Positions 1 to 13,250 of a DNA stretch of 64,000 nt are shown here, piece after piece. The notes beneath the pieces were generated by a model. The model made no database searches. It had not been told where the DNA came from and saw nothing but the letters and a program-made list of their open reading frames with translations. Made by a program: the position numbers and the translations under genes. This stretch comes from Atopsyche davidsoni (Eukaryota > Arthropoda > Insecta > Trichoptera > Hydrobiosidae): NCBI GenBank assembly GCA_022113835.1, contig JAILWY010000028.1:3844001-3908000 (forward strand), in the 5' to 3' direction. Every line of letters starts with the position of its first letter. Position 1 is the first letter of the stretch.

Positions 1-1206
1 TATGGTGTTATATGAATATTCATGGGTTAACCGTTTGAATTCCATGTTTTCTGCCCTAATGCTACTTATTTGTGGTAATTAGCATAGCGTGCTAGGGCAG
101 AAGGGGAATGCGGCACAGGGGCGCGTCTCGTGCCATGGTTCATGGGAAAAATCGATCCCATCGAATGCCACTGTGACCCCTTTGCGTTCACATACCTGCC
201 CGATGTTCGCTCTTTGGCCAAGCCAACGTCTTATTAAATTAATTACATGCTTAGAGTGCTTCAACCTGTCTATTATATTATATAAACAATAGTTAAATTA
301 CCCAGTGAAATACAATTTCACATTTTTTAACTTCACTGTGTAAGTACTATAAAAATACCATTGAAATATCGCCAAATAAAATCAGCTGAAAATTTTTGTA
401 CCTGAACCTACATATTCATAATACATGCTAATAGAGTAATTTATTATTTTATTCTTTAAAAAAGTAGACAAAAACATTTCTCTGTATTCAAAAGTAGGTT
501 ATAGTCAAGATCAAAATTCACATCTCAATATTCAAGCAAGATTTTCATAAATGTAATTGGCATATCAAAATACATATTTGTATCGTAAATTCCATGAAAT
601 TTAACTAACCACATTGTTATAAAGTTAATAATTTACTTCATGTTAGTATCAAAGTGTGCTTTATTTCCATGTAACATATCATGCCATAGTTTCAATTATT
701 TACCTGTCCAATACAGATAACAAACATTCGTGAATGTCGTAGATAAGAAAACTCAATACGTTTTCTATTTCAATACGCTGCTATGGTATGAATATTAAAT
801 AGCATTTAGGTTCTGTTATTTTGTAAACGGTTTACTCGTATAACGATAATATAATTCAATGAATACAAGATACAATTCATAATATTACTTGTTTTAGATA
901 AGCCCAGTAAAAAAAAGTGTTTATGTTTTAATTAAATGAAATCGCGTTGTGAGAAAAAGAAACAAAACAAATATGACAAAATTTTACCTTAAAATTTTAC
1001 CTATGTAGTTAAATTTTATGATTATTTAACTATTATAGTGTTTTCAAATAAATATCTATTGAGATAATATTTATCTTTAATTTCACACTTGCATGCACTG
1101 ATTCATTACTTTAGTTGAGTTAAATTCTAACCCACATTATCAGTTTAATTTCTAAAATGCTTCAAAGTGAATTTGCAAGTTTAAAAAACGTTTTATACAG
1201 ATTTAA

Positions 1207-1905
1207 TAAAATCTCTACATATTAACGATCGTATTGATAGTATATTAATATGTATAGAAAGCCAAATAGATTGAGCAGTTCTGTATAAAAAAAATATCGA
1301 AATGCGACCTTTAGGGTGGTTTAATGACAGCCTTAAAGTACCTAGATGTGCTCTAAAAGTGCCTTGTCCTGCTGAAGGAGTATCAGATCTAAAAGCTAGA
1401 TCTTTGTAAGGAAATGATTATATAATAATGCTATTGGGCAATAGCTATACGCAGACTTTTCTTTTCAATATAAAACTGCGGTGTAGAAGGACTCAGGGAT
1501 CCGCTACACTATTCCCCATCAGAAAACCATGAATACTGGCTCAGCATGCGTATGTTCTCAGTAAAATGGTCACAGACACCTCTAAAAAATCTCTACATAT
1601 TTACGATTGTATTGATAATATATTAATATATAGAAAGCCAAATAGATTGAGCAGTTCTGTATAAAAAAATATCGAAATGCGACCTTTCGGGTGGTTTAAT
1701 CAGCCAATTTAAGACAGCCTTAAAGTACCTGGATGTGCTCTGAAAGTGCCTTGTCCTGCTGAAGGAGTATCAGATCTAAAAGCTAGATCTTTGTAAAGCA
1801 ATAGTTATACGCAGACTTTTCTTTTCAATATAAAACTGCGGTGTAGAAGGACTCAGGGACCCGCTACACTATTCCCCATAAGAAAACCATGAATACTAGC
1901 TCAGC
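1207..1905 (+). repeat. Tandem duplication, about 380-bp unit, two copies
   Basis: Copy A (about 1207-1549) and copy B (about 1586-1905) share long near-identical blocks (TCTCTACATAT, GAAAGCCAAATAGATTGAGC, CGAAATGCGACCTTT, AGACTTTTCTTTTCAATAT, CCGCTACACTATTCCCCAT). Copy B has an extra roughly 19-bp segment near 1700 and lacks about 35 bp around 1795. Both end in a CCATGAATACTGGCTCAG-type block found elsewhere in the window. Confidence 0.85.
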
Positions 1906-2021
1906 GTGTATTGGTCGCCAACTCATCTGAAAAGAGGCACTTGATGAAGTAATGCATTGAATTAAAATTACGAGGACTTTTCTGTATTAATTCTGTACAG
2001 TCCGCTCGCTTGCGATCTCCC

Positions 2022-2530
2022 TCAAAGCAGAGCCTTCATGTGTTTTTCAGCGCCTCTGAATATTTCAGCCGAAGGATAAAAATACACCGAGACTTGCGAG
2101 CTTGTTACTGAATTATTGAGCAAAGGAGAGGCAGCATGCTCGTCACTCGCACACCTCTTGCCTAGCTGCAGCTTAAGGCAGTCGTAAAGCATTGACGGTC
2201 GAGTCGCAATACCGACTTTTACGAACAAATAAATTATGAGTAAAACGTGTTTTATTGTTTTGTTCGTTTGATTAAATATGTACAATGTTTTATTCACTGC
2301 CCGTTTCTGGAAAATTGAAGGACAAAGAATTGAAGCTCTGGTGATTAAATCTGATACTCTTTCTGCATCAGGAGCCCCTCTCCATATCGGCAATAATCAT
2401 TCCAAGCTCACTAAAGGACCCTGAACCCACTATGCCATTTTACCCTTAAAAAACCATGAACACTGGCTCAGCGTGAGTATAGTCTCAGTGAAATTGTCGC
2501 CAACCTCCTCTGAGGCACTCGATGAAGAAG
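2022..2530. repeat. Further copies of the 'AACACTGGCTCAG' repeat family, one inverted
   Basis: At 2446-2530 the end block recurs (AAAACCATGAACACTGGCTC plus a GATGAAG end). At 2335-2380 the GAAGGAGTATCAGATCT block of the family occurs inverted. The span between (2022-2393, minus) is open for 123 codons (begins MPIWRGAPDAERVSDLITRA) but has no recognised domain; it is probably part of the repeat. Confidence 0.5.
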
Positions 2531-2574
2531 ATATACCAAACTTTTTTTTCTACCTTTAAAAAAATTATTAAGTA

Positions 2575-2895
2575 ACCAGTATCACGGAAATATTGCATTC
2601 TATCTACGATTTTTTTGATAAGAAATTAATATATATATATATATATATATTTTTACTCAAAAAAAAAACCATAAAATGTTAAGCAAGTCTGCTTGTTAAC
2701 TTGTAAATATCAAAATATTTAGTACAAGTCACAAAGCTGTAAATATTTGGCAAAAACGAGACCTTAATGCAAAGAATTCCGGTAGCATCTCATTGTTAAA
2801 TAATTTAGTATTTGTTTGAGTCTTTTCTTCGAGGTCTTTGAGAGCACAAGGAGAAGGGATGATTTCAGGACTGTCCAGCATCCCTTGTAATATAA
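2575..2895 (+). repeat. Dispersed repeat, copy 1 (about 300 bp)
   Basis: Aligns with 12985-13250: AATATTGCATT, TTTTTTGATAAGAAA, AAGTCACAAAG, TCTTTGAGAGCACAA, ATTTCAGGACT and CCAGCATCCCTTG occur in the same order and spacing. Includes a short (TA)n tract at about 2630-2651. Confidence 0.65.
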
Positions 2896-5800
2896 CAGTC
2901 GCTACTATTAAAGGTTGGCGATTTTGTTATTGGATACAAATTATTAATTCATTTAAGCCAATTATTTATCCAAAATGGAAATCAGTTTTTCTTTCCCATG
3001 TGTATATATTTTATTTTTCTACGTCTTGCATATGTGACATCTGATTTCTAAGCATTTTGACTGTATTTTTTTACGTGGAAGTTGCCTCTGCACGTGGCAG
3101 TGATGAAAAGCTTTCAAAAATAATGATGACACATCCTCTTGAAAATAATTTCACGTCCATGTTGAATTACGCAAGCAATTCCCTTGGAGAATACTCCCGC
3201 TGGATGAAGACCAACTTCCAAGTCAATTAGTACTTTACAATGTAACATCTTCAATTATTCAGCCAGCCTCGGGCACACTCGCCCTTAATGAAAAATATTT
3301 CAGACAGAAGGATAATAAAGCGAAACATTATGAATTCCCGCGAGGAATAGACTTCTTGTCAACACACTTGTGTTGTAGACCTCTAAGAACCGTTTCCGGT
3401 AATGGATTATCGGTATGAAGCCAAGTGATTACTTATTTCAATTTGCGTACATCATATGAGACATTAAAGTTAATCATAATACTGCCAACAATAATTGAAA
3501 AAAATACGAACATTTTCATTTAGAAGCGCTTTCGCCTTGTGAAGGATTTTTCAAGACAAAAAATATAGACTACATACTCAAATAATTAAAAACGTTTTAT
3601 ATATTACATCAGCGAAATCGGAGAATCAATTATTTCCTATATAACCTCCAGTCAACAACATCTGAATCAATCTTAAAATATATTAGAAGAAACAGGAATT
3701 CTATGATATGAGTAAAAAAAGATGCTGCAATAAAAATAAAAATGCACCAAGCCGAGCCAAAATCATTAATATACGATAAAAACTATTTTATTTATATTAT
3801 TAATGAGTACATAAAATGATCTAAGAATACTTGCTAACACAAGCATGCTAAAATAATTGGGTCTTTTCTGCCAACAACGTCGTCGAGGTTGGACGCGTAC
3901 TCACAATAAACTGATTTTTTTATAATATCGAATTGTGGTGCAATTATAACAGTATAATCATGAAAACCAAGAATATTGTATGTATTAATAATGTTATTTT
4001 TTTATAATATTGGTGATTGTTTTCAAAATCAGTTTGAATATTTTTAAAAAGTCAATATGTATCATCAAAAATAAAAATGTTTTCTTTTCTTAAGAACCGC
4101 AGGTTTAGTTATCAAATATTTACGAAGTCGCAGAAGCAAAGTACACTACTTTTGTATTACCAAACAATGAACATCTCACAGAAAGCAATATTGCCTTTTG
4201 GAATACTCATAAGGCTGTATTGCTTTTCTTTTTATAAAATAGAGTACAAGCCAAAGAACCTTACGTTTCAGTAAATTCTTTGAATATCATTACAAAAAGC
4301 AAACAAATTAAAACCTTAAAAAATAAGTAATAATCACTTGTTTGTTAGTTAATACGATAATCTAAAATAACTAAATCTATGCGTTTTTTTCTTTTGTAGT
4401 ACATAAATTATTATATAAAAATATGTATTATTTTGATTTAATAGATTGGTACTAATAACTAAATATTTTTATCACTTTGCATGATTTAACTGTGTATCCT
4501 ATAAAAAAATAACTATATAATTTTAAAAATATATATCAGCTTTAATACAAATATTATAGATATAGCTCATTTAAAGGTTTTTGGGATAAAATACGTGCAA
4601 AAATATATTTGATATTCATCGGACTGCAAAAAAATAATTTAACGTATTATATAATAATAATTTTGTATCAAAAAAACGCAAAGGTGATATCTATAAATTT
4701 TTTTACCCAAACTTAAAAAAAAAATTTAATCATGCATTTGACCGACAGTCATTCTCTTAAATGCGTACTTCAAATATAAAAATGGATAATAATCATACGT
4801 TATCCTAAAAATTCTCAGTAAGATAAGAATATACAATCAATTATTTTTTTTCATTCGTAGAAAGCAATTTCTCCTCACAAAAAAAAAATTGTCGACCTCT
4901 TACCCTTTCTGTAGACAAATCGGTCCACCCGTCTCAACCTGAAGGTTGCTCGGGATTCGGGATTTGGGAAACGGGACATGCGATTTACAAGAAGATGAAC
5001 GAAAAGTGTCTCGAATAGTTGAGTACCATGTCGCATTAATTTCATTACAAATTACATCTTTGAAACCTTCAGATAGCCCGTAAATATTATCAAATGACAC
5101 TCATTCAAAAAAGCAATACAGCCTTAAAAAAAAAACAGAAAAGGTTCATGATAGTATACATAGTATAAAGATTACGTTAAGTAAGATATTAAGAAGCCTA
5201 AAAGCACCATAAAAATTATATAACATATGTATGTATATTTTCTATAATGTAAAAATTTTGTATTAAATGTTTTTTAATAATTATGTAATATTTGAAATTA
5301 ACTAAAATTTAATTTAATATATAAATAATATCCATACGAGATTGTCAATCTAAAAAAGCAACTAGCGACAGTATTTTTATAACTATATAAATTTTATTTA
5401 ACTATGGGAGATTGCTTTAAAAGTCACATCGTCTTAATAAACGCCGTTTTTCAGATATTTATTAAATTTTCAGGACTGAAAAACGTATAAAAGATAATAA
5501 ATAAATAAAACGTGCCTAAGGAGTAAAAATATACATAGAAAAAACACTAAACCTAAACAACCGCAATAAACTAAACTTACACTCAAGTTTAAAGTAAGAT
5601 AAATGCTGTTTATCTAGAAGATATGAGTATGAAAAATGATCGTAAATTTTATATATAAAATAAAATATATATATATATATATATATATATTTATTACGTA
5701 CATCATCATCAGTGGTGTGCGGTCCATAAAAGAAATTTATTCAATCTCTCATACCATTTGAAATGTTTATTTATACCCGAATCTGATACTGAAAAGATAC

Positions 5801-6640
5801 CCGATACAAAATTGATTAAAAAAAAAATAAGTTAAAAATTCACGTATGTGATACGATGATGTTTTATTTCAAAAAAAGCCTTCAGAGGCTAAGGGATGCT
5901 CACGCCCTAATTAGAGTCCTCGGGGGTTGGATGTTATTTCATTTTTTATCGGGGGCATATTTAATGTGCTGCCTCGAAAACGCTGGGCGTTTTTATGTTT
6001 TTAATTTATTTTTGATGCGAGATTCTGTAATAAAACGGAAAAGCTTGTAATTGTTATAAAATAATAATGGGTTTTTAACTGAGTATGAATTTCCAATCAA
6101 CCAATTAAAATAACGTTTATGAAAAGTATTATTTTACTCGTTTTCTTCTCGTGCTATATCAATTCTGAAAATATGAGCATGTGGACTAAAAATACAGTAA
6201 CAGTATTGAAGATTTAAGGCTTTGATATTGCTTTCAGGTATTAATGACAACTAATTTCACGCAGATAAATTGTATTTGAGAATATCAACAGATAACAACT
6301 GGACTTATAATATGTATACGATAAAAAATAATGTAGCGCATATAGCCTTAAATAACAAAGCCATAAATTTAATTTAATTTTTAACATAAAAATGTTATAT
6401 TTCACTGTGTTTTTCATTTCAAAAAGTTTATTTACATCCAGTAAAAAAATATATGTTATAGTTTAAGTTTTCAAAAAAATTACTCAAAGTAGTGATCGTA
6501 AATACGCAAGTATATTTTTTATAAAACGTAGTTTATTAATAATAAAAAAAATAAGGTTTATATTTTTACGATATAACTTTTTATGATACATATATGGCAA
6601 CTCATCATTTTATAAATATTATCAAAAAAAAAATCAGTGG
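2896..6640. other. AT-rich sequence without a recognised gene
   Basis: Mostly A/T runs with GC-richer islands at about 3080-3420, 4890-5080 and 5870-6000. Short ORFs such as 5856-6050 lack splice or domain support. At 6231 a TTTCAG|GTATTA junction resembles a combined acceptor/donor. Confidence 0.5.
5665..5690. repeat. (AT)n microsatellite
   Basis: About 13 AT dinucleotides in a row. Confidence 0.9.
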
Positions 6641-6850
6641 CCATAGGCATCCCTGTGCTGCTCCGGTGTTGCCACATTTCCCGAGAATTTCCCCAGCGAC
6701 CGACTGTCATTTTATTGCCTTCTGTGGAAAAAAAACTTCTATAGTATTTATATACTGGCAACTTCCACGCCCCTCGTTCCTCCCCCGACGTCCCGCCCCG
6801 TCGCGCAAACATTGCATTTTAAAGTTAAAAGTACCGGTGCAGGTATGTTT
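6640..6850 (-). promoter_or_regulatory. GC-rich island with GC boxes and a TATA box (candidate promoter)
   Basis: On the minus strand GACGGGGCGGGACG and GGGGCGTGG (Sp1/KLF-type sites) are followed by GTATATAAATAC, a strong TATA box at 6754-6747. The first ATG downstream (near 6710) opens an ORF of about 50 codons with no recognised domain. A regulatory element without promoter activity is equally possible. Confidence 0.3.
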
Positions 6851-9800
6851 AAAATTAAATTATTCCCTTATTAGCATAAAATAAACAAACGCAATTTGTT
6901 TTTGTTGGCAGTAACCTGGTGTGGTTTGAAATTGTTACATCCCCTATTTGTTTATTTGTGCTGGAAGCCATGATCGGGGGTGATTTGATTTGCTCGATTC
7001 TCGCTACATAACGTTTTGCTTTGGGCAATAAAGACAACCAATCAATTGATTTTGTATCCAAAAACTAATTTAAATAAATTGTAAAAGACCAAATTAAATA
7101 AAAATATCTTATATATAGAAATTGGTTGATTTTTTTTTAGGTTATTTATTATTCAAACACCGAAATAAAATATGGCGCACCCTATATATATACATCGTAT
7201 ATATTTATATATATATGTGGCGTTTTTAAGCATAAATTTTTATTTAAAAGTAATAAATATTTTTTAATTATGGAATTGTATACACTATATATAATTGTAT
7301 ATACTATTTTCCGTCATAAGATAAATTATTTTATATTTATTCACTCATTAAAAGTGATACAATATTCTTGATTCATATAACTGAATAAACGTTTTGTATT
7401 TTGACGATAAATTGAATATAAATTTTACGAATATATTATTTTCTATTATTAATAAATATTTTCTTTATTCTTTGAAAAATATTTATAAAAATCTATTTAC
7501 TACTTTAATATTTTAAAATTAAAAAAAAAACTTTTAACAACTGTAATAGTACGTAGTATTTTATTACTTAACTGTTTATTTATAGATATATCAATTTATT
7601 CCATTAATATTATTTATTTAAAGGTTTTGTATGTCACAATTAATCATTTCTTTAATATTTTAATTTAGACAACATCTTCGACGTAATCAAAAATAATATA
7701 AACATAAATAAATAATTAAATATTACATATTTATCTGTTAATGTTTTGTCTTATATTGTTTGCTCTCTAGATCCTTAAACCTGAAAAAAAATTATTTTTA
7801 TATGATAAAATAACTTCATAAAGGCTTGATCGATAATTGTACATATTTTTTCATTATAACCGTACAAAAAAAGCCTTAATTGCGATCAAAATTCGTTCAT
7901 GTAAACGTTCCTTCAGGCCTTTTAAATACAAAAGACTCGCACAACAATGGGCGAAAGTAAATAAAGGGAGGGCAGCCTTCTACTCGGAAAATTCTCAAAC
8001 ACAATTCAATAGTCCTTTTTGTATCCTGTAATTCAAATAATCCTGAAAAATTAATAAACGTTTTAAATATTTTTGATAACGATTAGATTTTTTGTCTTCA
8101 AAATGAATTACAGGTTACTACGAAGACTTACAAAACGTAATGAGAAATAACCACACTGAGAGTTTATCCAATATTATATATATCCGTTAAGGCTTTAGGG
8201 CGTCGAATTTTTCCTGAAATAACAAAATTTATATGCTGTTATCGCGTCTAACTTCTTATGGCATATTTGGTCGCTCGTTGGAAGGGATATATTATATAAA
8301 ACCCAACCAGAAATAAGGATTTATTCTTTTGACAACTCTTCGGGACGCGACACTTCATCCCGCTGAATTATTCACATGCTCAAATAAATATACTCCTAAA
8401 AAACCGTTTCGATTTCAATAGTTTTTATACATATTTTTTTCACACTGACAGTGAGAGTACTTTCGCCCTTAAGAGCTATAAATAGGCAATGTAGAATTTT
8501 ATGCAGCCTTTATAAGAGAAGCAGAGATTAAATCTGTATTTTTACGCTAAAATGTCTGTTATGTTCACAAAATATTTCAAGATTTACGCTTAAAATGTAT
8601 GAAATAAGCGTATACACTTTTTTGAGATTTTTTGAAAAATCTTATACGTAACTTTCACCGCATGATATTTGTATCGATTATATACAAAATTCCTTTTTTC
8701 TCTTTTATTTTTTTTTGTATTAATAGATGTTTAGTAGCGTGAAAAGTTTTATCTTCCTGTCTCGATAGCAAAAACTTGATTCATTATTGCTTGTCTATTT
8801 TTGGTCAGACTGTTGATTCTCGATTGAAAGGTCTTCCTTCTACACTGGCAGACGAATTCCAAACTGATGCTAATGCTATTAATTAAACCGTCACATTCTA
8901 GCTTAAATACACACATTTATTTATACATTAAATTCTTAATAAAAGCTGAATATATTACATGTAATAACGACGCATCGCGGCGGTCAAAAAACACAGGTTA
9001 TTTTCCGTCGTTTTCAGGGTATTGTCTTCAGGACTTCAGGACATTTTGGCAGCATTTCCGGTGTAGGGACTGGTTCCAATTCCATTTCCGACCGCGATGC
9101 TGTCAACGGAAGCATTTATTGCCTCAACGGATATTATGGAAAGGGGGTTGTTAATATTATGAACGGAGTGTTTCGGCGGATTTGCCAATATCGTTTTGGT
9201 CTGGAATATCCCCTTTAACCAAAAGGTGAAACTTGTCTTTATATTTCGTGATAATACTTGGCTTCCGTTTGAATATTGATTATATTTTGGTAACTAAACT
9301 GATTGGATGCCTTTTCATGTTTATGTTTCTAAAAAAATCATTGAAATTTTATATTCAATATTTTAACCCTTAGGTTTGGTCGAAAATTTGAAAATACACA
9401 TAACCTACAAATATAATGTTTCAGGTAAAATCTATACTCTTGTTTTATTAAAAACTGTATTTTATCAGATTATTAATAACTTTGCATAATATAACCTTCA
9501 GCTAATACTAATCATACGTTGCTGGCAAAATCAATACACTGCTTATATTTGATATGTTAACCGTAAGTAGACATTAGTATACAATACAAATTTATATTTA
9601 ATTCAATCGAAAAACGTTTTATACACGGTGTTCTTAAAACATTGTCAAAGTGTGTAATCAAATAATAAACAAATTTCACATTTACAATGTGAAATTTCAT
9701 TACAATATCAAAGAGCCAGCGAGGAACAGAGAAATATCAGATATCAAAGAGTACCCATTCCGTTAGAGCAGTCCTTCTCAAAATTGGCAGAACATTGTGG

Positions 9801-10120
9801 GAGAGTGCCGCGTTTATTATAATAGCAAACACAATATCGTTTGACATAAAGCACTCTAAAAATATAACATAGAAACCAGAAATAATTATAAAACGCAAAA
9901 GTATAAATTGACTAGCCAGAACTTTGGTTCAACCTGCGAACAAAAATCGGTCTACATATAAAATTCTGTTGTATGAAACATATTTTTTTTTGACAGGCAT
10001 ATTGTGTATGTTATCAATTTAATTCAAGTATATGTATTTTATAATATATATTAAAGATCATTTGCTATTTTTGGTGTTATTGAAGTATATAAATCTTGTT
10101 GAGGGATTGGTGTAGATCCA
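6851..10120. other. AT-rich sequence without a recognised gene
   Basis: A GC-richer island at 8990-9218 has an acceptor-like TTTTCAG and a 66-codon open frame (9018-9218, reading GIVFRTSGHFG...), not strong enough to call. At about 9769 CAGTCCTTCTCAAA resembles a hAT-type element end without a partner. At 9424 TTTCAG|GTAAAA is a combined acceptor/donor motif. Confidence 0.4.
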
Positions 10121-10877
10121 TTTTTATAATGATAACTTTGTATTCTTTCTTCACTTTGAGTTCATTATATTTTTTGCATGACTAGTTTCGACCATATAGA
10201 CTTGGTCATCGTCATATGCATAACTAAACTGCATGCATCTGATGATGACATTATATGAAGTATAGAAATAAATTTTTATAATGATAACTTTGTATTCTTT
10301 CTACACTTTGAGTTTATTATATTTTATGCACGTCTAGTTTCGATCATATAGACTTGGTCATCGTCATATGCATAACTAAACTGCATGCATCTGATGATGA
10401 CATTATATGAAGTATAGAAATGAATTTTTATAATGATAACTTTGTATTCTTTCTACACTTTGAGTTTATTATACATTTTGCATGACTAGTTTCGACCATA
10501 TAGACTTGGTCATCATCATATGCATTACTAAACTGCATGCATCTGATGATGACATTATATGAAGTATAGAAATGAATTTTTATAATGATAACTTCGTATT
10601 CTTTCTACACTTTGAGTTTATTATATTTTATGCACGTCTAGTTTCGATCATATAGACTTGGTCATCATCATATGCATTACTAAACTGCATGCATCTGATG
10701 ATGACATTATATGAAGTATAGAAATGAATTTTTATAATGATAACTTTGTATTCTTTCTACACTTTGAGTTTATTATATTTTATGCACGTCTAGTTTCGAT
10801 CATATAGACTTGGTCATCATCATATGCATTACTAAACTGTATGCATCTGATGATGACATTATACGAAGTATAGAAAC
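10121..10877 (+). repeat. Tandem array, 152-bp unit, five copies
   Basis: Units start at 10121, 10273, 10425, 10577 and 10729, each exactly 152 bp later, ending near 10877 with a few substitutions per unit. Each unit carries TAGTTTCGA-CATATAGACTT and a hairpin: GTCATCATCA (or GTCATCGTCA) pairs with TGATGATGAC across an ATGCA/TGCAT inner stem. Confidence 0.95.
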
Positions 10878-10894
10878 CCTGCAAACGCACTGAT

Positions 10895-11065
10895 GCAAGT
10901 TTCTAGATTATCCACTGTGCATGATGTGTTTTTATCATCAGTTGGACGAGTCCACTGTGCCGAGGGGATGGGGGGTGGCAATCGATACAGGTGCATGTCC
11001 ACGTGGCCTGGCGTGCGACACGCTACCCCTGTCTACCTGCAACCCCCGAGCCAAAGCTTCAGCTA
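10895..11065. promoter_or_regulatory. GC-rich island with E-box-like sites (possible regulatory element)
   Basis: Directly after the 152-bp array. Contains CAGGTG, CCACGTGG and ACCTGC within about 70 bp, and a GGGGATGGGGGGTGG run. No ORF or splice structure. Function is inferred only from composition and site clustering. Confidence 0.25.
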
Positions 11066-12984
11066 TTAAACATTCATGATGATGATTGAAACGAGAACCG
11101 AAGATGGCATTCATAAATTAGCGAATCTCACAAATAATTAAAATTTAATTCATTACGATCATAAATGCAGTCATAAGTATGAATTTTTAATACTGATGTG
11201 TACGTATATGTTATAAAATGATTTATATCACACAGCAGTCATTATTAATATTAATAAAAAAATTTGGCAACAAATACAAAAAAATATATTTAAGATATTA
11301 AAATGGAATTCCTATATTTGCATTTTGTGTGTTTTTAATTAATAAAGGTATAATTAACTTTACGTGTATTTTAACTTTTTCATTTTTAAACCCACTGTAC
11401 AGTAAACTCTATGAAAGTGATTTGTTATATATAAGATATCAAAAATATGTGTGAAGTTGGTGAATGTGTAAAAATTCAATATTAGCAAGGCAGGGCTCGA
11501 CGAAAAACAGGAAAACTATGAATTAAACGTTTCAATAAAACTTTTTAAAGCACTTTCTGTGTATAATATATGAATTATGCATTTAAGAGATGTGGCTCAA
11601 GAGATTTACCAAGTGTTTTGTCGCCTCAGTTCTCTTTTATGTAGTCGAAGCTTAGACTTGAGGCGTCAGAAATGTGGCTGTATAAGAGAATTCTTAAAAC
11701 ACCATGGATTTACCTCGTTACAAATGATAGAATAAAGCATCCTTCAGCTGATTTTCTATGGAAAAATCGAAGGATAAAGAGGCATGTTTGATAAAATTAT
11801 CACATATGAAGAGAGGCATAAGAGTGGTAAATCTAATTTGGCATATAAAATGAACATTTGGTAAAGTTAAAGTAGATTGGTAGTGTGCAAACCAATCGAG
11901 CATTAATGTCACTATTCTTATAAGTATTGTTAACTTTAAACATGTACTTTGTATTTCTAGTACGAATGTTTATATTACAATGCTTGTACGGGTGTTTTAT
12001 GCTAATCTATTGAATATTACGTACGTGCAATAAATTATGGTTTTGGTGCTTTCATGTTGTATAAATTGCCTTGCTTCTCAGAAGAAACAAAAAATCAGAA
12101 TAAATTGAACTTTCAAGCGGAAACTTGCAAGTTGCGAGTTTCTGTTATCAGATGGGAATGAAAGTTTTCCCCTTAAAATTTAAAAAGACTGGTTTAATTT
12201 ATAGAGTTACATATTAATAGCCTTACAGCTAGAATAATACGATATTCAAACATTGAAAAAGCAAAATAAACAGTCTCATCTGTTGTTTTATTAACACTGT
12301 GAGAAGAAAGTCATTTTGGTGAGATTTTTTTTTTTAGACATATTTCATCATTGCTTTATTTTAATCTAATTAAATTTATTCACTGTGCATTGTGCACAAA
12401 AAAAGGTTTTAATTGTAGAAGTTTTAATTATCACTGCATAAGAAAAAATATTTTGACAGGGAAAGAATACCTGCCCTTTGATAAATAATACAAGTAGCCT
12501 TCTGCTAACAAAAAAGTTCCTTTGTTACAGATAAAGAAAGACAAAGTAAACAAACGCCGCAACTTTCTGCACTTGCCTCCATCCCCATCCCCATTTCCAT
12601 CCCCTAACCACCCTTTCTTCTACTCATACCCTTGACAAAACTAAAGCTTTTGTAAGGCTACAGAGCTTCACAACAAGTTGACAAAAAAAAAATATTTTAT
12701 GTTTACTTTTTACACGAAATAGTCCTTGATTTTATTTTTCATGGCATTATCGATTTACACTTAAAAAAACATTAATATTTATATGAATAAATAAGAGCAA
12801 CGGAAAAAATAATTCTTAATAATGACACTTAAGGATGTTGATAGGTTTTAGTTGCTGTTGCTGGTTTTGTAAAAAAACATATATATTTATTATAAATATA
12901 TATATATTTGCTCCCAAGCTTTGGCCTAGTAAAAATATTTTAACTGATATCAACTTATAAAACTACCTTAAAGAAAATGATTTG
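11066..12984. other. AT-rich sequence, nothing recognised except a C-rich strand-biased tract
   Basis: At 12577-12615 a run of CCATCCCC repeats and CCACCC gives four G-tracts on the minus strand, a loose G-quadruplex motif. The minus ORF at 11718-11912 has no support. Confidence 0.5.
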
Positions 12985-13250
12985 AATAATTGGAAACAAG
13001 AAAATATTGCATTACAACTATGATTTCTTTGATAAGAAACTAATATATATATTTATAAAAATTCTTATTAATTTTATTGGCATAGATAAGTCACAAAGTT
13101 GTTAATATTTGCCAAAACCCTGAAGCGAAAAATCCCGGTGACTTCTCATCGTTAAACAATCTAATATTTATTTAAGACTTTTCTTTGAGGCCTTTGAGAG
13201 CACAAAGAGAAGAGATAATTTCAGGACTCTCCAGCATCCCTTGCACTAAA
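12985..13250 (+). repeat. Dispersed repeat, copy 2
   Basis: Second copy of the 2.6-2.9 kb repeat, about 75-80% similar by eye, best conserved over its last 80 bp. A weaker trace of the same end block (GAGCACACAAGGAGGGGATG, TTTTCAGGACTGT) occurs at 48510-48545. Confidence 0.65.

Noticed and set aside
2022..2393. 123-codon minus ORF as a gene
   Set aside because: It overlaps inverted copies of a dispersed repeat, has no recognised domain, and contains a stretch of AT-rich filler; kept only as repeat.
9018..9218. 66-codon open frame after TTTTCAG as an exon
   Set aside because: A second frame is equally open, no polyadenylation signal follows, and there is no recognisable protein pattern.
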